From Cupriavidus pauculus (GTDB taxonomy: Bacteria; Pseudomonadota; Gammaproteobacteria; Burkholderiales; Burkholderiaceae), in the NCBI RefSeq assembly GCF_008693385.1, contig NZ_CP044065.1, positions 3,038,001 through 3,102,000 of the forward strand: 64,000 nucleotides of DNA, read 5' to 3'. Numbering within the stretch: position 1 is the first letter of the stretch; every line of letters starts with the position of its first letter. Of the stretch, positions 17,116-27,156 are shown one piece after another. The notes beneath the pieces were generated by a model. It did not search any database. It was not told where the DNA came from and saw nothing but the letters and a program-made list of their open reading frames with translations. The position numbers were made by a program, and so were the translations under genes.

Positions 17116-17889
17116 TCAGTCCCTGCGTTCCATATCCCGGATGGTCGCATAGAGCGGCCCGAGGTCAAGCTGGCTGGCGGCGATGGCCGGCGCCACCTGC
17201 CACGGCAGCTGGCCGAGAAGGGGCACGTCGAGCGCGTCGAGCATATCGACCAGCGTGACGATGTTCTCGTCGGGCAGCAGCATGTCCGGATCGATGCGAT
17301 TGGCGATCCAGCCCGCGAGCCGGAGCCCGCGCGCGCGAATCGACTCGGCGGTCAGCATCGCGTGGCTCAGGCAGCCGAGGCGGACGCCGACCACCATCAC
17401 GACGGGCAGGTCCAGCATGACCGCGAGGTCGGCCGTGTTCCAGCGCGTGGCGCCCACGTCGAGCGGCACCTGGAACCCGCCGACACCTTCGACGACGACG
17501 GCATCGGCACGGCGTTGCAGCGCGTGGAACGCATCGCGGATCGGTTCGCGCGTAATGCGCACGCCTTCCATGGCGGCGGCCAGATGCGGCGACACGGGCA
17601 TGCGCATCAGGAACGGGCACATCTCTTCCTGCGGCGCGATGATCGAGCCGGCCGCGCGCAGCTGTTCGACGTCGTCGTTCTGCCAGCGCTCGTCCAGCCA
17701 TTCGCCACCGCTCGCCACGGGCTTCATGCCCGTGGTGCTGTAGCCGCCGAGATGGAGCGCATGCAGCAGCGTCGCGCTCGCATGCGTCTTGCCGACGCCG
17801 GTGTCGGTACCGGTCACGAAGCACGCCACGCGCTCGGGACGCAATGCGGCATTGCGTGCGAGCGTGCGGTCGCCGGTGTGCTCGCTCAT
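17116..17889 (-). CDS. bioD: Dethiobiotin synthetase
   Basis: 257 aa. ATP-dependent closure of the ureido ring of DAPA. P-loop GTDTGVGKT at residues 27-35, substrate Lys in [11 protein letters not shown] and the [11 protein letters not shown] segment. It is a little longer than the ~225 aa of E. coli BioD because of an N-terminal extension. The ATG overlaps the bioF stop by 4 bp. Confidence 0.96.
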   Translation of the reverse strand: MSEHTGDRTLARNAALRPERVACFVTGTDTGVGKTHASATLLHALHLGGYSTTGMKPVASGGEWLDERWQNDDVEQLRAAGSIIAPQEEMCPFLMRMPVSPHLAAAMEGVRITREPIRDAFHALQRRADAVVVEGVGGFQVPLDVGATRWNTADLAVMLDLPVVMVVGVRLGCLSHAMLTAESIRARGLRLAGWIANRIDPDMLLPDENIVTLVDMLDALDVPLLGQLPWQVAPAIAASQLDLGPLYATIRDMERRD

Positions 17890-19136
17890 GCGGCCTCCTT
17901 GCAGTCGATCGGCGCCGCGCCCTCACCGGCTGCAACCTGTGCGGCGGCGCGCGCGAGTGCGTCGAGCAGACGGCGCACATCGGCCTCCGTATGCGAGGCC
18001 GACAGCGTGATGCGCAGGCGCGCGGTACCGGCCGCGACGGTCGGCGGACGAATGGCGCCCACGCGAATGCCTTCGGCCTCGAGCGCCACGGACAACGCCA
18101 GCGACAGCGCGTTGTCGCGCACGATCAGCGGCTGGATCGCGGTATCGCTGTCGCCGAGTTCCCAGCCCGCCTGCGCGGCCAGCGCGCCGAGCCCGTCGCG
18201 CAGTTGCGCGATCAGCCGCGCCAGATGCGCGCGGCGGGCGTGGCCTTCGTCGCCTTCGATCAGATCGAGGCTCGTCAGCAGCGCGTGCGCCACGGCCGGC
18301 GGCGCGGCCGTCGTATAGATATACGGACGCGCGGTATTGATCAGATGCTCGACGATCAGTTCGTGCGCGGCGACGAATGCGCCCGCCACGCCCGCGGCCT
18401 TGCCCAGCGTGCCGAGGTAGATCAGCCGCTCCGACACGAGGCCAAGATGCTCGAGCACGCCGCGGCCCTGCTCGCCGAGCACACCAAAGCCGTGCGCGTC
18501 GTCGAGGATCAGCCACGCGTCGTGCGCCTCGGCCAGCGCAAGCAGCGCGGACAGCGGCGCGATGTCGCCATCCATGCTGAACACGCTGTCGGTGACGATC
18601 AGCTTGAGCGCGCTCCGGCTCTCGGCCAGCTGCGTCGCGAGCGTGGCCACGTCGCCATGCGGGTAGCGCACGACGTCGGCCTTCGCGAGGCGCGCGCCGT
18701 CGATCAGCGACGCATGGTTCAGCGATTCGCAGAACAGCGTCGCGCCGGCGGCGCCGAGCGCGGTCAGCACCGCGAGGTTGGCCATGTAGCCCGTGCAGAA
18801 GTACAGCGCGCGCGCATTGGGAATGGACGGCGCCAGCCATTCGGCCAGCCGCGCTTCAAGCTGCGCATGCGCGATCGAATGTCCGCTCACGAGATGCGAG
18901 GCACCGCTGCCCGCGCCATAGCGGCGCGCGCCATCGGCCAGCGCATCGGCGAGCGCGGGGTGATCGGCCAGGCCCAGGTAGTCGTTGCTGCAGAACGTCA
19001 GCAGCGAGGCAGGAGGCTGGTCCAGCGGGCCCACCGACTGGTGCGGCGCGCACGCGGTATGGGCAATACGGCGGCGGCGCGTCAGGGCCTGCGCCTCGCG
19101 TTCGGCGGCCGCGCGTTTCAGATGATCAAGCAACAC
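17886..19136 (-). CDS. bioF: 8-amino-7-oxononanoate synthase
   Basis: 416-aa PLP enzyme condensing pimeloyl-ACP/CoA with alanine. The PLP Lys is K246 in [14 protein letters not shown]; other motifs are [13 protein letters not shown] and [13 protein letters not shown]. The start is GTG at 19136, supported by GGAGG six bases upstream and an 11-bp overlap with the end of bioA. It is followed by bioD with a 4-bp overlap. Confidence 0.96.
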   Translation of the reverse strand: MLLDHLKRAAAEREAQALTRRRRIAHTACAPHQSVGPLDQPPASLLTFCSNDYLGLADHPALADALADGARRYGAGSGASHLVSGHSIAHAQLEARLAEWLAPSIPNARALYFCTGYMANLAVLTALGAAGATLFCESLNHASLIDGARLAKADVVRYPHGDVATLATQLAESRSALKLIVTDSVFSMDGDIAPLSALLALAEAHDAWLILDDAHGFGVLGEQGRGVLEHLGLVSERLIYLGTLGKAAGVAGAFVAAHELIVEHLINTARPYIYTTAAPPAVAHALLTSLDLIEGDEGHARRAHLARLIAQLRDGLGALAAQAGWELGDSDTAIQPLIVRDNALSLALSVALEAEGIRVGAIRPPTVAAGTARLRITLSASHTEADVRRLLDALARAAAQVAAGEGAAPIDCKEAA

Positions 19137-20556
19137 GGCGTACCTCCGGTTCTGGTTCGGTGACCTGCGCGGTCACCTCGTCGAGCGTCGCGAACAGTTG
19201 CTCGCCGAGCCAGCGCGCCTGCGCGGCATCGAAGACGTACGGCGGCATCACGTACAGCGTATGGCCGATCGGGCGGACCAGCACGCCACGCGCGAGCGCC
19301 GCGCGATGGAAGCGCACCGCGAAGTCGCTGCCCGCCGCGCCCGCGTCGATATCGGCGGCCCAGATCATGCCCTGCTGGCGCACGTTGCGCACGCGCGCGT
19401 CGGCGGCCATCGGCGCAAACGCTTCGGCCAGCCATTGCGCGCGCTCGCGGTTGCGGGCCAGCACGTCGTCCTGCTCGAACAGGTCGAGCGTGGCCAGCGC
19501 CGCGCGGCACGCGAGCGGGTTGCCCGTGTACGAATGCGAATGGAGAAAGCTGCGCGCGAGGTCGTCCGAAACGAACGCGCGCTGGATCTCGGGGCGCGAC
19601 AGCACGAGCGACAGCGGCAGGTAGCCGCCGCTGATGCCCTTGGACAGGCACAGGAAATCGGGCCACGCACGCGCGGGCAGCCGCTCCTCGGTGGCGGCGT
19701 CGTTCGCCTGCGCGCCGCTCCGCGACTGCTCCCACGCGAAGAACGTACCGGTGCGGCCGCAACCGACCGCAATCTCGTCCGCGATCAGATGCACGCGATA
19801 GCGGTCGCACAGCGCGCGCGCGCCCTCGAGGTACGACGGGTCGTACATCGCCATGCCGGCCGCGCACTGCACGAGCGGCTCGACGATCAGCGCCGCGATC
19901 TGGCCGCCGCGCTCGCGCAGCAGCGCCTCGAGCTCGGCCAGCGCGCGGGCGGCCACGTCGGCGGCCGTCTCGCCGCGACGGGCCTGCCGGGCATCGGGCG
20001 ACATCACCACGTGCGCGCGCCGCGTCAGCGCTTCGTACGCGTCGCGGAACACCTCGAGGTCCGTCACCGCGAGCGCGCCCACGGTCTCGCCGTGATAGCC
20101 GTCACGCAGGCACACGAACTCGCGCTTGGCCGAAAGGCCCGTATTGCGCCAGTAGTGGAAGCTCATCTTGAGCGCGATCTCCACCGCCGATGCGCCGTCG
20201 GATGCGTAGAACGCATGGCCGAGCGCGCCGCCGGTCAGCGCGGACAACCGCTCCGCAAGCGCCACGGCGGGCTCGTGCGTGCAGCCGGCCAGCATCACGT
20301 GTTCGAGCGTCTGCAGCTGATCGACGATCGCGGCGTTGATGGCCGGGTTGGCATGGCCGAACAGGTTGACCCACCACGAGCTGATGGCGTCGAAATAACG
20401 CTGGCCGTTGGCATCGATGAGCCACGGCCCTTCGCCGCGCGCGATGGCGAGCGGCGGGATATTGGCGTCGGGCCGCAGACGCGTGCACGGATGCCACACG
20501 GCACGCGCGCTACGGGCGGCAAGTCCGGCCGAATCCGGGGGGGACAGGTGTTCCAA
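19126..20556 (-). CDS. bioA: Adenosylmethionine-8-amino-7-oxononanoate aminotransferase
   Basis: PLP aminotransferase making DAPA with SAM as amino donor. [11 protein letters not shown] at about 20-30 is the BioA N-terminus, and the PLP Lys lies in [13 protein letters not shown] (about 306). There is no ATG at a suitable position; TTG at 20556 has AGGAGG seven bases upstream and gives 476 aa, so I choose it. An Ala/Arg-rich insertion near 280-296 is lineage-specific. It is the first gene of bioAFDB, preceded by 260 bp with phased repeats. Confidence 0.94.
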   Translation of the reverse strand: MEHLSPPDSAGLAARSARAVWHPCTRLRPDANIPPLAIARGEGPWLIDANGQRYFDAISSWWVNLFGHANPAINAAIVDQLQTLEHVMLAGCTHEPAVALAERLSALTGGALGHAFYASDGASAVEIALKMSFHYWRNTGLSAKREFVCLRDGYHGETVGALAVTDLEVFRDAYEALTRRAHVVMSPDARQARRGETAADVAARALAELEALLRERGGQIAALIVEPLVQCAAGMAMYDPSYLEGARALCDRYRVHLIADEIAVGCGRTGTFFAWEQSRSGAQANDAATEERLPARAWPDFLCLSKGISGGYLPLSLVLSRPEIQRAFVSDDLARSFLHSHSYTGNPLACRAALATLDLFEQDDVLARNRERAQWLAEAFAPMAADARVRNVRQQGMIWAADIDAGAAGSDFAVRFHRAALARGVLVRPIGHTLYVMPPYVFDAAQARWLGEQLFATLDEVTAQVTEPEPEVRRVA

Positions 20557-20695
20557 GAGGACCCTCCTACTACGTTTGCCACCCGCAAACGCACCGGGCC
20601 AGACAGGGCTGGCCGGGGTCGAATGGGCGGGTGGATTGGGGAGCCTCATGGTAGGGATGTCAGCAGGGTCTTGGCAAACCGGATTCGGACGACGC

Positions 20696-20731
20696 GTTGC
20701 CGGCATGTTGCCGGACGTTGCGCGATGTTGC
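20696..20731. repeat. Four helically phased GTTGC repeats upstream of bioA
   Basis: GTTGC occurs at 20696, 20707, 20717 and 20727, spaced 11, 10 and 10 bp, thus on one face of the helix. An inverted GCAAC lies at 20756-20760. All are 140-205 bp before the bioA start, in the only gap of any size in this part of the run. This could be an array for a regulator of the biotin operon; the function is inference. Confidence 0.45.
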
Positions 20732-20816
20732 GGGCGGCGCAGGCATTCCGCCACCGCAACGGCGCGCTCCTGTCGGCATTACGTGCGGATATCGCCGCAA
20801 ATCTTCATGCCGCACC

Positions 20817-21605
20817 TCAGGCGGGACGCCACGACGGCGTGCGTTTTTCGAGAAATGACCGCACCCCCTCGCGCCCTTCGTCCGACGCACGGATCTGCGC
20901 GATGCGGTCGGCCGTAAGCGCCAGCAGGCCGTCGTCGATCGGCGCGCCGGCAACGTCCTGCACCAGCCGCTTGCTCTCGCGCACGGCGTTGGGGCTGTTG
21001 GCCACCAGCGCCGCCGCGATCTCCGCGACCTTCGCGTCGAGCGCATCCGGCGCCGTCATGGCATGCACGAAGCCGAGCCGCAGCGCCTCGGCCGCGTCGA
21101 AGCGCTCGGCCGTGATGAAGTAGCGGCGCGAGGCCTGCTCGCCCATCGCGCGGATGACGTACGGGCTGATCGTCGCGGGCATGAGCCCCAGGCGCGCCTC
21201 CGACAGGCAGAACTGCACCGGCTGCGCGGCCACGACGATGTCGCAGGCCGCCACGAGCCCGACGCCGCCCGCGTAGGTATCGCCATGCACGCGCGCGATC
21301 ACGGGCTTCGGGCAGGCCCAGATCGTGTGCAGCATCTGTGCGAGCGTCAGCGCGTCGGCGCGGTTCTCGTCGTCCGAGTAGCCGGCCATCTTCTTCATCC
21401 AGTTCAGATCCGCGCCCGCGCAGAAGGCCGGGCCATTACCGGCCAGCACGATGGCGCGCACGTCGGGCGTGTCGCCGAGCGCGCGGAAGGCCCCGGTGAG
21501 TTCCGCGATCACGGTCTCGTTGAAGGCATTGCGCACATCGGGCCGGTTCAGCGTGACCGTGGCCACGTGCGAGGCGACGGTGACGGCAAGCGTGGTGAAG
21601 TTCAT
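20817..21605 (-). CDS. liuC: Methylglutaconyl-CoA hydratase (crotonase family)
   Basis: 262 aa. Crotonase fold with oxyanion segments VLAGNGPAFCAGADLNWM and RVHGDTYAGGVGLVAACDIV. The ADLNWMKKM wording is typical of the LiuC/AtuE-type hydratases that hydrate 3-methylglutaconyl-CoA to HMG-CoA. It lies 25 bp after the alpha/beta hydrolase gene and downstream of mccB, the classic liuB-liuC pairing. A strong hairpin is not seen between it and bioA. Confidence 0.92.
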   Translation of the reverse strand: MNFTTLAVTVASHVATVTLNRPDVRNAFNETVIAELTGAFRALGDTPDVRAIVLAGNGPAFCAGADLNWMKKMAGYSDDENRADALTLAQMLHTIWACPKPVIARVHGDTYAGGVGLVAACDIVVAAQPVQFCLSEARLGLMPATISPYVIRAMGEQASRRYFITAERFDAAEALRLGFVHAMTAPDALDAKVAEIAAALVANSPNAVRESKRLVQDVAGAPIDDGLLALTADRIAQIRASDEGREGVRSFLEKRTPSWRPA

Positions 21606-21630
21606 GCTGGCTCCAGATGAAAGTAGGACG

Positions 21631-22506
21631 TCATTCGGCGGGCATGCCCACGCGGCGCAGAAACGCCTCCACGGGCGGCAGCCACACGCGAATGCCATTG
21701 CGGCTGCTGAACAGCCGGTGCGAATCGAATTCGAACTCGCCGACGTCGACGAACGTGGCGTCCGCGGCCGAGCCGCTCACGGTCGCCTTGTAGCTGTTGA
21801 ACATCTTCTCCGGCAACGGCCACGGCCAGTAGCTGTCGTTGCTGCCGTAGATCCAGAGCGACGGATAGCGCGCGGTGCGGCCATAGTCGGCAAACGCATC
21901 GACGAGGTTGTCTTCCCAGCCGGCGCAGCTCTCGTTGCGCAGGCCGCCCGCGAAGTTGATCACGCCGCGCACGCCCGGATAGCCGATCGCATTGAACGCC
22001 ATCGTCGAGAGGCCGCCGTGCGACTGGCCGATCATCACGATGCGCTCGGCGTCGACGTACGACTGCCGCGTCATGTAGTCGAGCGCGGCGACGAGGTCCT
22101 CCGCCTGCATCAGGCCGTTCGCCTGCACATTGCAGCCGCCGCCGATATACATGCCGCCCGAGCGCGAGAAGCCCTGCCGCATCGGCAGCGCGACCACGTA
22201 GCCCCGCTTGAGGAACTCGGCGCTCTGGGCGGTGAAACGCGCGCGGCCCTGGAAGGCGGGCTTGCCGGGTGCCTTGCCATGGCTGATCACGACGAGCGGA
22301 AACGGACCGTCGCCGGGGGGGCGGAAGATCGTGGTCTCCAGCTCCACGGTGAACAGCGTGCCGACCTTCGGCACCATCACCACCTGCTCGGTCACGCGCG
22401 GCGGCAATACGGCCGGCGAGGATTGTGCGTGCGCGGACGCAGCCATCCCCGGCACCATCATCGCCCACATCGTCAGCCACGCCAGCCCATGCCGCACAAA
22501 AGACAT
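21631..22506 (-). CDS. Exported alpha/beta hydrolase (dienelactone-hydrolase-like)
   Basis: 291 aa with an N-terminal signal peptide (WLTMWAMMVPGMAASAHAQ) and a nucleophile elbow GQSHGG, the GxSxG of alpha/beta hydrolases. The VVISHGKAPGKP and INFAGGLRNESCAGWEDN segments suggest the dienelactone-hydrolase/peptidase-like group. It starts 7 bp after the mccB stop and 25 bp before liuC, so it is embedded in a cytosolic catabolic operon although predicted periplasmic. The substrate is unknown. Confidence 0.85.
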   Translation of the reverse strand: MSFVRHGLAWLTMWAMMVPGMAASAHAQSSPAVLPPRVTEQVVMVPKVGTLFTVELETTIFRPPGDGPFPLVVISHGKAPGKPAFQGRARFTAQSAEFLKRGYVVALPMRQGFSRSGGMYIGGGCNVQANGLMQAEDLVAALDYMTRQSYVDAERIVMIGQSHGGLSTMAFNAIGYPGVRGVINFAGGLRNESCAGWEDNLVDAFADYGRTARYPSLWIYGSNDSYWPWPLPEKMFNSYKATVSGSAADATFVDVGEFEFDSHRLFSSRNGIRVWLPPVEAFLRRVGMPAE

Positions 22507-22513
22507 CGAATCC

Positions 22514-24121
22514 TTACATCCGGAAAACGCCAAACTTCATGTCGTCGATCGGCGCGTTGAGGCTTGCCGACAGGCCGAGGCCGAGCACCGTGCGCGTCTG
22601 CGCGGGATCGATCACGCCGTCGTCCCACAGCCGCGCGCTCGCATAGTACGGATGGCCCTGCACCTCGTACTGGTCGCGAATCGGCTGCTTGAACGCCTCT
22701 TCGTCGGCCGCGCTCCACTGGCCGCCGCGGCCCTCGATGCCGTCGCGCCGCACGGTGGCAAGCACGCTCGCGGCCTGCTCGCCGCCCATGACCGAGATGC
22801 GCGCGTTCGGCCACATCCACAGGAAGCGCGGCGAATACGCGCGCCCGCACATGCCGTAGTTGCCAGCCCCGAACGAGCCGCCGATGATCACCGTGAACTT
22901 CGGCACCTGCGCCGTGGCCACGGCGGTCACCATCTTCGCGCCGTTGCGCGCGATGCCTTCGTTCTCGTACTTGCGGCCGACCATGAAGCCCGTGATGTTC
23001 TGCAGGAACACGAGCGGAATCTTGCGCTGGCAGCACAGCTCGATGAAATGCGCGCCCTTGAGCGCGGACTCCGAGAACAGGATGCCGTTGTTCGCGATGA
23101 TGCCTACGGGGTAGCCCCAGATGCGCGCGAATCCGCAGACCAGCGTGGTGCCGTAGCGCGCCTTGAACTCGTCGAACTCGGAATCGTCGACGATGCGCGC
23201 GATGACTTCGCGCACGTCGTACGGCTTGCGCGTGTCGGTCGGGATCACGCCATACAGCTCGTCCACCGGATAGCGCGGCGGCACGGGCTCGTGCAGGCGG
23301 ATCTGGTCCGGCTTGCGGCGGTTCAGATGCTGCACGATATTGCGCGCGAGCGAGAGCGCATGGGCATCGTTCTGCGCGAAGTAGTCGGCCACGCCCGAGA
23401 GCCGCGTATGCACGTCCGCGCCGCCGAGGTCCTCCGCGCTGACCTCTTCGCCGGTGGCCGCCTTCACGAGCGGCGGACCACCGAGGAAGATCGTGCCCTG
23501 GTTCTTCACGATGATGGACTCGTCGCTCATCGCGGGCACGTAGGCGCCCCCCGCCGTGCAGGAGCCCATCACCACGGCGATCTGCGGAATGCCCTGCTTC
23601 GACAGGTTCGCCTGGTTGTAGAAGATGCGGCCGAAGTGGTCGCGGTCCGGAAACACGTCGTCCTGGTTCGGCAGATTCGCGCCGCCCGAATCGACGAGGT
23701 AGATGCACGGCAGATGGTTCTGCTCGGCGATCTCCTGCGCGCGCACGTGCTTCTTGACGGTCATCGGGTAATAAGTGCCGCCCTTCACCGTCGCATCGTT
23801 GCAGACGATCACGCACTCCTGGCCGGCCACGCGGCCGATGCCCGTGATGATGCCGGCGCCCGGCGCCGCATCGTCGTACATGCCGTACGCCGCCAGCTGC
23901 GAGAACTCGAGGAACGGCGTGCCCGGATCGAGCAGTTGCTGCACGCGATCGCGCGGCAGCAGCTTGCCGCGCGACAGGTGCTTCGCGCGCGCTTCCTCGC
24001 CGCCGCCCTGCGCGAGCCCGGCGATTTTCGTCTTCAGGTCGGCCACGAGCGCCTGCATGGCATCGGCGTTCGCCTTGAACGCTTCCGAACGCGCGTTGAG
24101 TTTGGTTTCCAGCGTGGGCAT
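22514..24121 (-). CDS. mccB: 3-methylcrotonyl-CoA carboxylase, carboxyltransferase beta subunit
   Basis: 535 aa, standard for MccB. Transfers carboxyl from biotin to 3-methylcrotonyl-CoA. Two crotonase-like carboxyltransferase halves are visible: [15 protein letters not shown]...[14 protein letters not shown] in the first and [15 protein letters not shown]...[20 protein letters not shown] in the second. [15 protein letters not shown] distinguishes it from propionyl-CoA carboxylase. It is separated by 46 bp from the YchJ-type gene upstream and works with MccA, 6.5 kb downstream. Confidence 0.96.
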   Translation of the reverse strand: MPTLETKLNARSEAFKANADAMQALVADLKTKIAGLAQGGGEEARAKHLSRGKLLPRDRVQQLLDPGTPFLEFSQLAAYGMYDDAAPGAGIITGIGRVAGQECVIVCNDATVKGGTYYPMTVKKHVRAQEIAEQNHLPCIYLVDSGGANLPNQDDVFPDRDHFGRIFYNQANLSKQGIPQIAVVMGSCTAGGAYVPAMSDESIIVKNQGTIFLGGPPLVKAATGEEVSAEDLGGADVHTRLSGVADYFAQNDAHALSLARNIVQHLNRRKPDQIRLHEPVPPRYPVDELYGVIPTDTRKPYDVREVIARIVDDSEFDEFKARYGTTLVCGFARIWGYPVGIIANNGILFSESALKGAHFIELCCQRKIPLVFLQNITGFMVGRKYENEGIARNGAKMVTAVATAQVPKFTVIIGGSFGAGNYGMCGRAYSPRFLWMWPNARISVMGGEQAASVLATVRRDGIEGRGGQWSAADEEAFKQPIRDQYEVQGHPYYASARLWDDGVIDPAQTRTVLGLGLSASLNAPIDDMKFGVFRM

Positions 24122-24167
24122 GCGTCGTCTTCCTGTCGTCTCTCGTTGCGTCTTGTCGATATGGTCT

Positions 24168-24593
24168 TCAGGCGGCCTCGCCCAGCATGTCGCCGTCGAC
24201 GTACAGCCACCGCGCGGCCTCGCCCGGTTCGCGCGGCTCGAACACGAACCGGCTGCGCTCGTGCAGGCGCCACGCGCGCCCGCCGATCTTGTAGCGCGCG
24301 ACGAACTCCACCGTCGCGTGCGTGTCGTCCTGCTGCGCGTGCGCCTTGACCGTGAGGCCGAGCCAGCGCGTGTCCGCGTCGGGCGACACATCGCGCGGGC
24401 ATGTGCTCGCGTGCCAGGTCTGGCGCAGCCAGTCGGCCAGCCCCAGCACGTAGGCGCTATATCGCGAGCGCATCAGCGCCTCGGCCGTCGGCGGCGATGC
24501 CTCGCCGCGGTGAAAGCGGCCACAGCACCCGGCATAGCTCGCATGCCCGCAGGGGCACGGGTTCGCTCCGGATGCCTTCTGGCGCGTGGTCAT
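24168..24593 (-). CDS. YchJ/UPF0225 family protein
   Basis: 141 aa. The N-terminal [16 protein letters not shown] is the SEC-C-like zinc motif of YchJ; the rest ([29 protein letters not shown]) follows the NTF2-like YchJ domain. Function unknown. Its ATG overlaps the HAD phosphatase stop by 4 bp. Confidence 0.9.
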   Translation of the reverse strand: MTTRQKASGANPCPCGHASYAGCCGRFHRGEASPPTAEALMRSRYSAYVLGLADWLRQTWHASTCPRDVSPDADTRWLGLTVKAHAQQDDTHATVEFVARYKIGGRAWRLHERSRFVFEPREPGEAARWLYVDGDMLGEAA

Positions 24594-25282
24594 GCGACCA
24601 GCTCCGGCAGCGCGCGCATGTCCGTGAACGTGGTCGAGGCGCCGGCTTCGCGCAGCATGCCCGCGTCGTTGCGCGCGGCATAGCCGAACACGGTCATGCC
24701 GGCGGCCACGCCGGCGGTGATGCCCGCCGGGCTGTCCTCGACGACCGCGCAGCGCGACGGATCGACGCCCATCGTGCGCGCCGCCAGCAGGTAGACGTCG
24801 GGCGCGGGCTTGCTGCGCTCGACTTCGGTCGATGAAAAGATATGCTCGCGGTCGTCCTGCTGGAACAGCTCCACGAGACCCGTGCGCGTCAGCTGCAGCT
24901 TGACCTTGACGCGGTCCGCGCCCGAGGCCACGCAGATCGGCATGCCCGTGGCGGCAATCGCGGTGATGGCATCGCGCACGTGCGGAATCGCCTCCACCTC
25001 GGCCTCGAGCATCGCGTTGCGGCGCGCGAGCCAGGTCGACAGCCAGTTATCGGGCAGCGGCGCGCCGCGCCGGCGTTCGATCTCGGGCAGTTCCTCGCGC
25101 ACGGTGCGGCCGAGGAACCAGCGCACCGATTCCTCGAGCGTGATCGCGATGCCGAGCTCGTTGAGCATCTGGTTCAGCAGCCGATGCACGAGCGGCTCGC
25201 TATCGACGAGCACGCCGTCGCAATCGAAGATCACGCAGTCGAAGCGGGAGGCTTTCCGGTTGTCGTTGATACCTTCGGTCAT
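24590..25282 (-). CDS. HAD-superfamily phosphatase (phosphoglycolate phosphatase/beta-PGM-like)
   Basis: 230 aa. Motif I CVIFDCDGVLVDSEP, motif II in PICVASG, motif III Lys in RSKPAPDVYLLAA and motif IV VVEDSPAGITAGVAAG. It is a cytosolic small-molecule phosphatase; the substrate cannot be read. Its start overlaps the stop of the DsbA-fold gene by 4 bp (ATGA). Confidence 0.92.
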   Translation of the reverse strand: MTEGINDNRKASRFDCVIFDCDGVLVDSEPLVHRLLNQMLNELGIAITLEESVRWFLGRTVREELPEIERRRGAPLPDNWLSTWLARRNAMLEAEVEAIPHVRDAITAIAATGMPICVASGADRVKVKLQLTRTGLVELFQQDDREHIFSSTEVERSKPAPDVYLLAARTMGVDPSRCAVVEDSPAGITAGVAAGMTVFGYAARNDAGMLREAGASTTFTDMRALPELVA

Positions 25283-25932
25283 GCGGGTTTCTTTTCCTTG
25301 TTGATGTCGGGAACGGCGCGCAGCTCGGTCTGGCGGCGGCTCTTGAGATGTTCCTCGATCTGGTCGAAGCGGTCGAAGCCCCAGAACGGCTCGCCATCGA
25401 CGATCACGAACGGCGAACCGAACACGCCCTTGGCCATGGCCACATCGACCTCCGCCTTGAGCTGGTCCTTGATCTGGTAGCCGGTGGCGCCTTCGTTCAC
25501 GGCCTGCCCGTCGAGGCCGAGCGACTCGGCGATGCGCGCGATCTCGGCCGGCTCGGCGATGTTCACGTCCTCGGCGAACAGCGCGCGATAGACGGCCTTG
25601 CCGAACGCCGTCGCGATATCGGCGCCATGATGATTCTGCAGCCACAGCATCGCGCGCGCGGGATGCTGCGTCGGCAGCGGAAAGTGCGAGGGGCGCTTGT
25701 AGTCGATGCCGTGGTACTGCGCCGTGCGCTCGAAATCGCGCCAGCAGTATTCGCCCTTGATCGGCACGCTCGTCAACGGCGCCGAGCCCGTGGTCTTGAA
25801 CACCGCGCCCAGCAGGATCGGATGCCACGCGACATAGCGCCCGTACTTCTGCGCGATCTCGTCGATGCAGGTGCTCGCGAAATAGCCGTAAGGCGAGGAG
25901 AAGTCGAAGTAGAAATCGATCGGTGCGGTCAT
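25279..25932 (-). CDS. 2-hydroxychromene-2-carboxylate isomerase-like DsbA-fold protein
   Basis: 217 aa. MTAPIDFYFDFSSPYGYFAS is the kappa-class GST / HCCA isomerase start with the catalytic Ser region. GVFGSPFVIVDGEPFWGFDRFD is the cis-Pro and C-terminal part. These proteins use glutathione for isomerisation or conjugation. It lies 57 bp after the acyl-CoA dehydrogenase gene and is translationally coupled to the HAD gene. Confidence 0.9.
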   Translation of the reverse strand: MTAPIDFYFDFSSPYGYFASTCIDEIAQKYGRYVAWHPILLGAVFKTTGSAPLTSVPIKGEYCWRDFERTAQYHGIDYKRPSHFPLPTQHPARAMLWLQNHHGADIATAFGKAVYRALFAEDVNIAEPAEIARIAESLGLDGQAVNEGATGYQIKDQLKAEVDVAMAKGVFGSPFVIVDGEPFWGFDRFDQIEEHLKSRRQTELRAVPDINKEKKPA

Positions 25933-25989
25933 GGCTGGGGGGCTCCGTGGGTCAGGTGCATCGATGAGAGAGAAACCACCGCGCGACGC

Positions 25990-27120
25990 TCACGCGAGCG
26001 CGCGCGCAATCAAAATCTTCTGGATATCGCTGGTGCCCTCGTAGATCTGGCACACGCGCACATCCCGGTAGATCCGTTCCACCGGGAAATCGTTCACGTA
26101 GCCATAGCCGCCGAACACCTGGATGGCATCCGAGCATACCCCCTCGGCCATCTCGCTGGCGAACAATTTGGCCATCGCGGCTTCCTTGAGGCAGGGCCTG
26201 CCGGCATCGCGCAGCGCGGCCGCGTGCCAGACCATCTGCCGCGCCACGTCGATGCGCGTGGCCATATCCGCCAGGCGGAACTGCACGGCCTGATGCGCGA
26301 ACAGCGGCTGGCCGAAGCTCTCGCGCTCCTTCGCGTAGGCCAGCGCGGCCTCGAACGCCGCGCGCGCCATGCCGACGCTCTGCGACGCGATGCCGATACG
26401 CCCGCCCTCGAGGCCGGAGAGCGCCATGCGGTAGCCTTCGCCCTCCTCGCCCAGCAGGTTCGCCGCCGGCACGCGGCAATCCTCGAACACGATCTGCGCG
26501 GTATCCGACGAATGCTGGCCCAGCTTGTCCTCGAGCCGCGCGACCACGTATCCGGGCGTCGAGGTCGGCACCACGAACGCGCTGATGCCGCGCTTGCCCG
26601 CCGCCTTGTCGGTGACCGCGAGCACGATCGCCACGTCCGCGTGCTTGCCGCTCGTGATGAACTGCTTGACGCCATTGATCACGTAATGGTCGCCATCGCG
26701 CGTTGCCGTCGTGCGCAGCGCCGACGCATCGGAACCGACATGCGGCTCCGTCAGGCAGAACGCGCCGAGCATCTCGCCGCGCGCGAGCGGGACCAGCCAC
26801 TGCTGTTTCTGCGCCTCGTTCGCGAACGCCATCAGCATGCTGCACACGGGGCAGTTGTTCACGCTGATGACCGTCGAGGTGCCGCCGTCGCCGGCCGCGA
26901 TCTCCTCGAGGATCAGCGCCAGCGACAGATAGTCGAGTCCCGCGCCGCCATAGCTTTCGGGCACGGCCACGCCGTACGCGCCGAGCGCGGCCAGTTCCTT
27001 GTGCACCGCGTGCGGGAACGTCTTGTCGCGATCCCACTGCGCGGCTTGCGGCGCGATGACCTCCTGCGCGAACTGCCGCACGGCGTCGCGGATCATTTCC
27101 TGTTCGGTGCTCAGCAGCAT
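25990..27120 (-). CDS. Acyl-CoA dehydrogenase
   Basis: 376-aa FAD enzyme. Key segments: CLTEPHVGSDASALRTTA and VINGVKQFITSGKHADV (FAD/substrate binding), FGGYGYVNDFPVERIYRD, and the C-terminal YEGTSDIQKILIARAL, whose Glu is the catalytic base in short/medium-chain dehydrogenases. It differs from the isovaleryl-CoA dehydrogenase at 31646, so a second acyl-CoA is oxidised; a short-chain or 2-methyl-branched one is a guess. In the same run as thiolase and SDR. Confidence 0.93.
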   Translation of the reverse strand: MLLSTEQEMIRDAVRQFAQEVIAPQAAQWDRDKTFPHAVHKELAALGAYGVAVPESYGGAGLDYLSLALILEEIAAGDGGTSTVISVNNCPVCSMLMAFANEAQKQQWLVPLARGEMLGAFCLTEPHVGSDASALRTTATRDGDHYVINGVKQFITSGKHADVAIVLAVTDKAAGKRGISAFVVPTSTPGYVVARLEDKLGQHSSDTAQIVFEDCRVPAANLLGEEGEGYRMALSGLEGGRIGIASQSVGMARAAFEAALAYAKERESFGQPLFAHQAVQFRLADMATRIDVARQMVWHAAALRDAGRPCLKEAAMAKLFASEMAEGVCSDAIQVFGGYGYVNDFPVERIYRDVRVCQIYEGTSDIQKILIARALA

Positions 27121-27156
27121 GTCGTGTCCCCTACCCCTGCCATGCGCCCGCGGGCG

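Noticed and set aside
20557..20816. Rho-independent terminator between liuC and bioA
   Set aside because: Hairpins are short and no U tract follows; read-through cannot be excluded.
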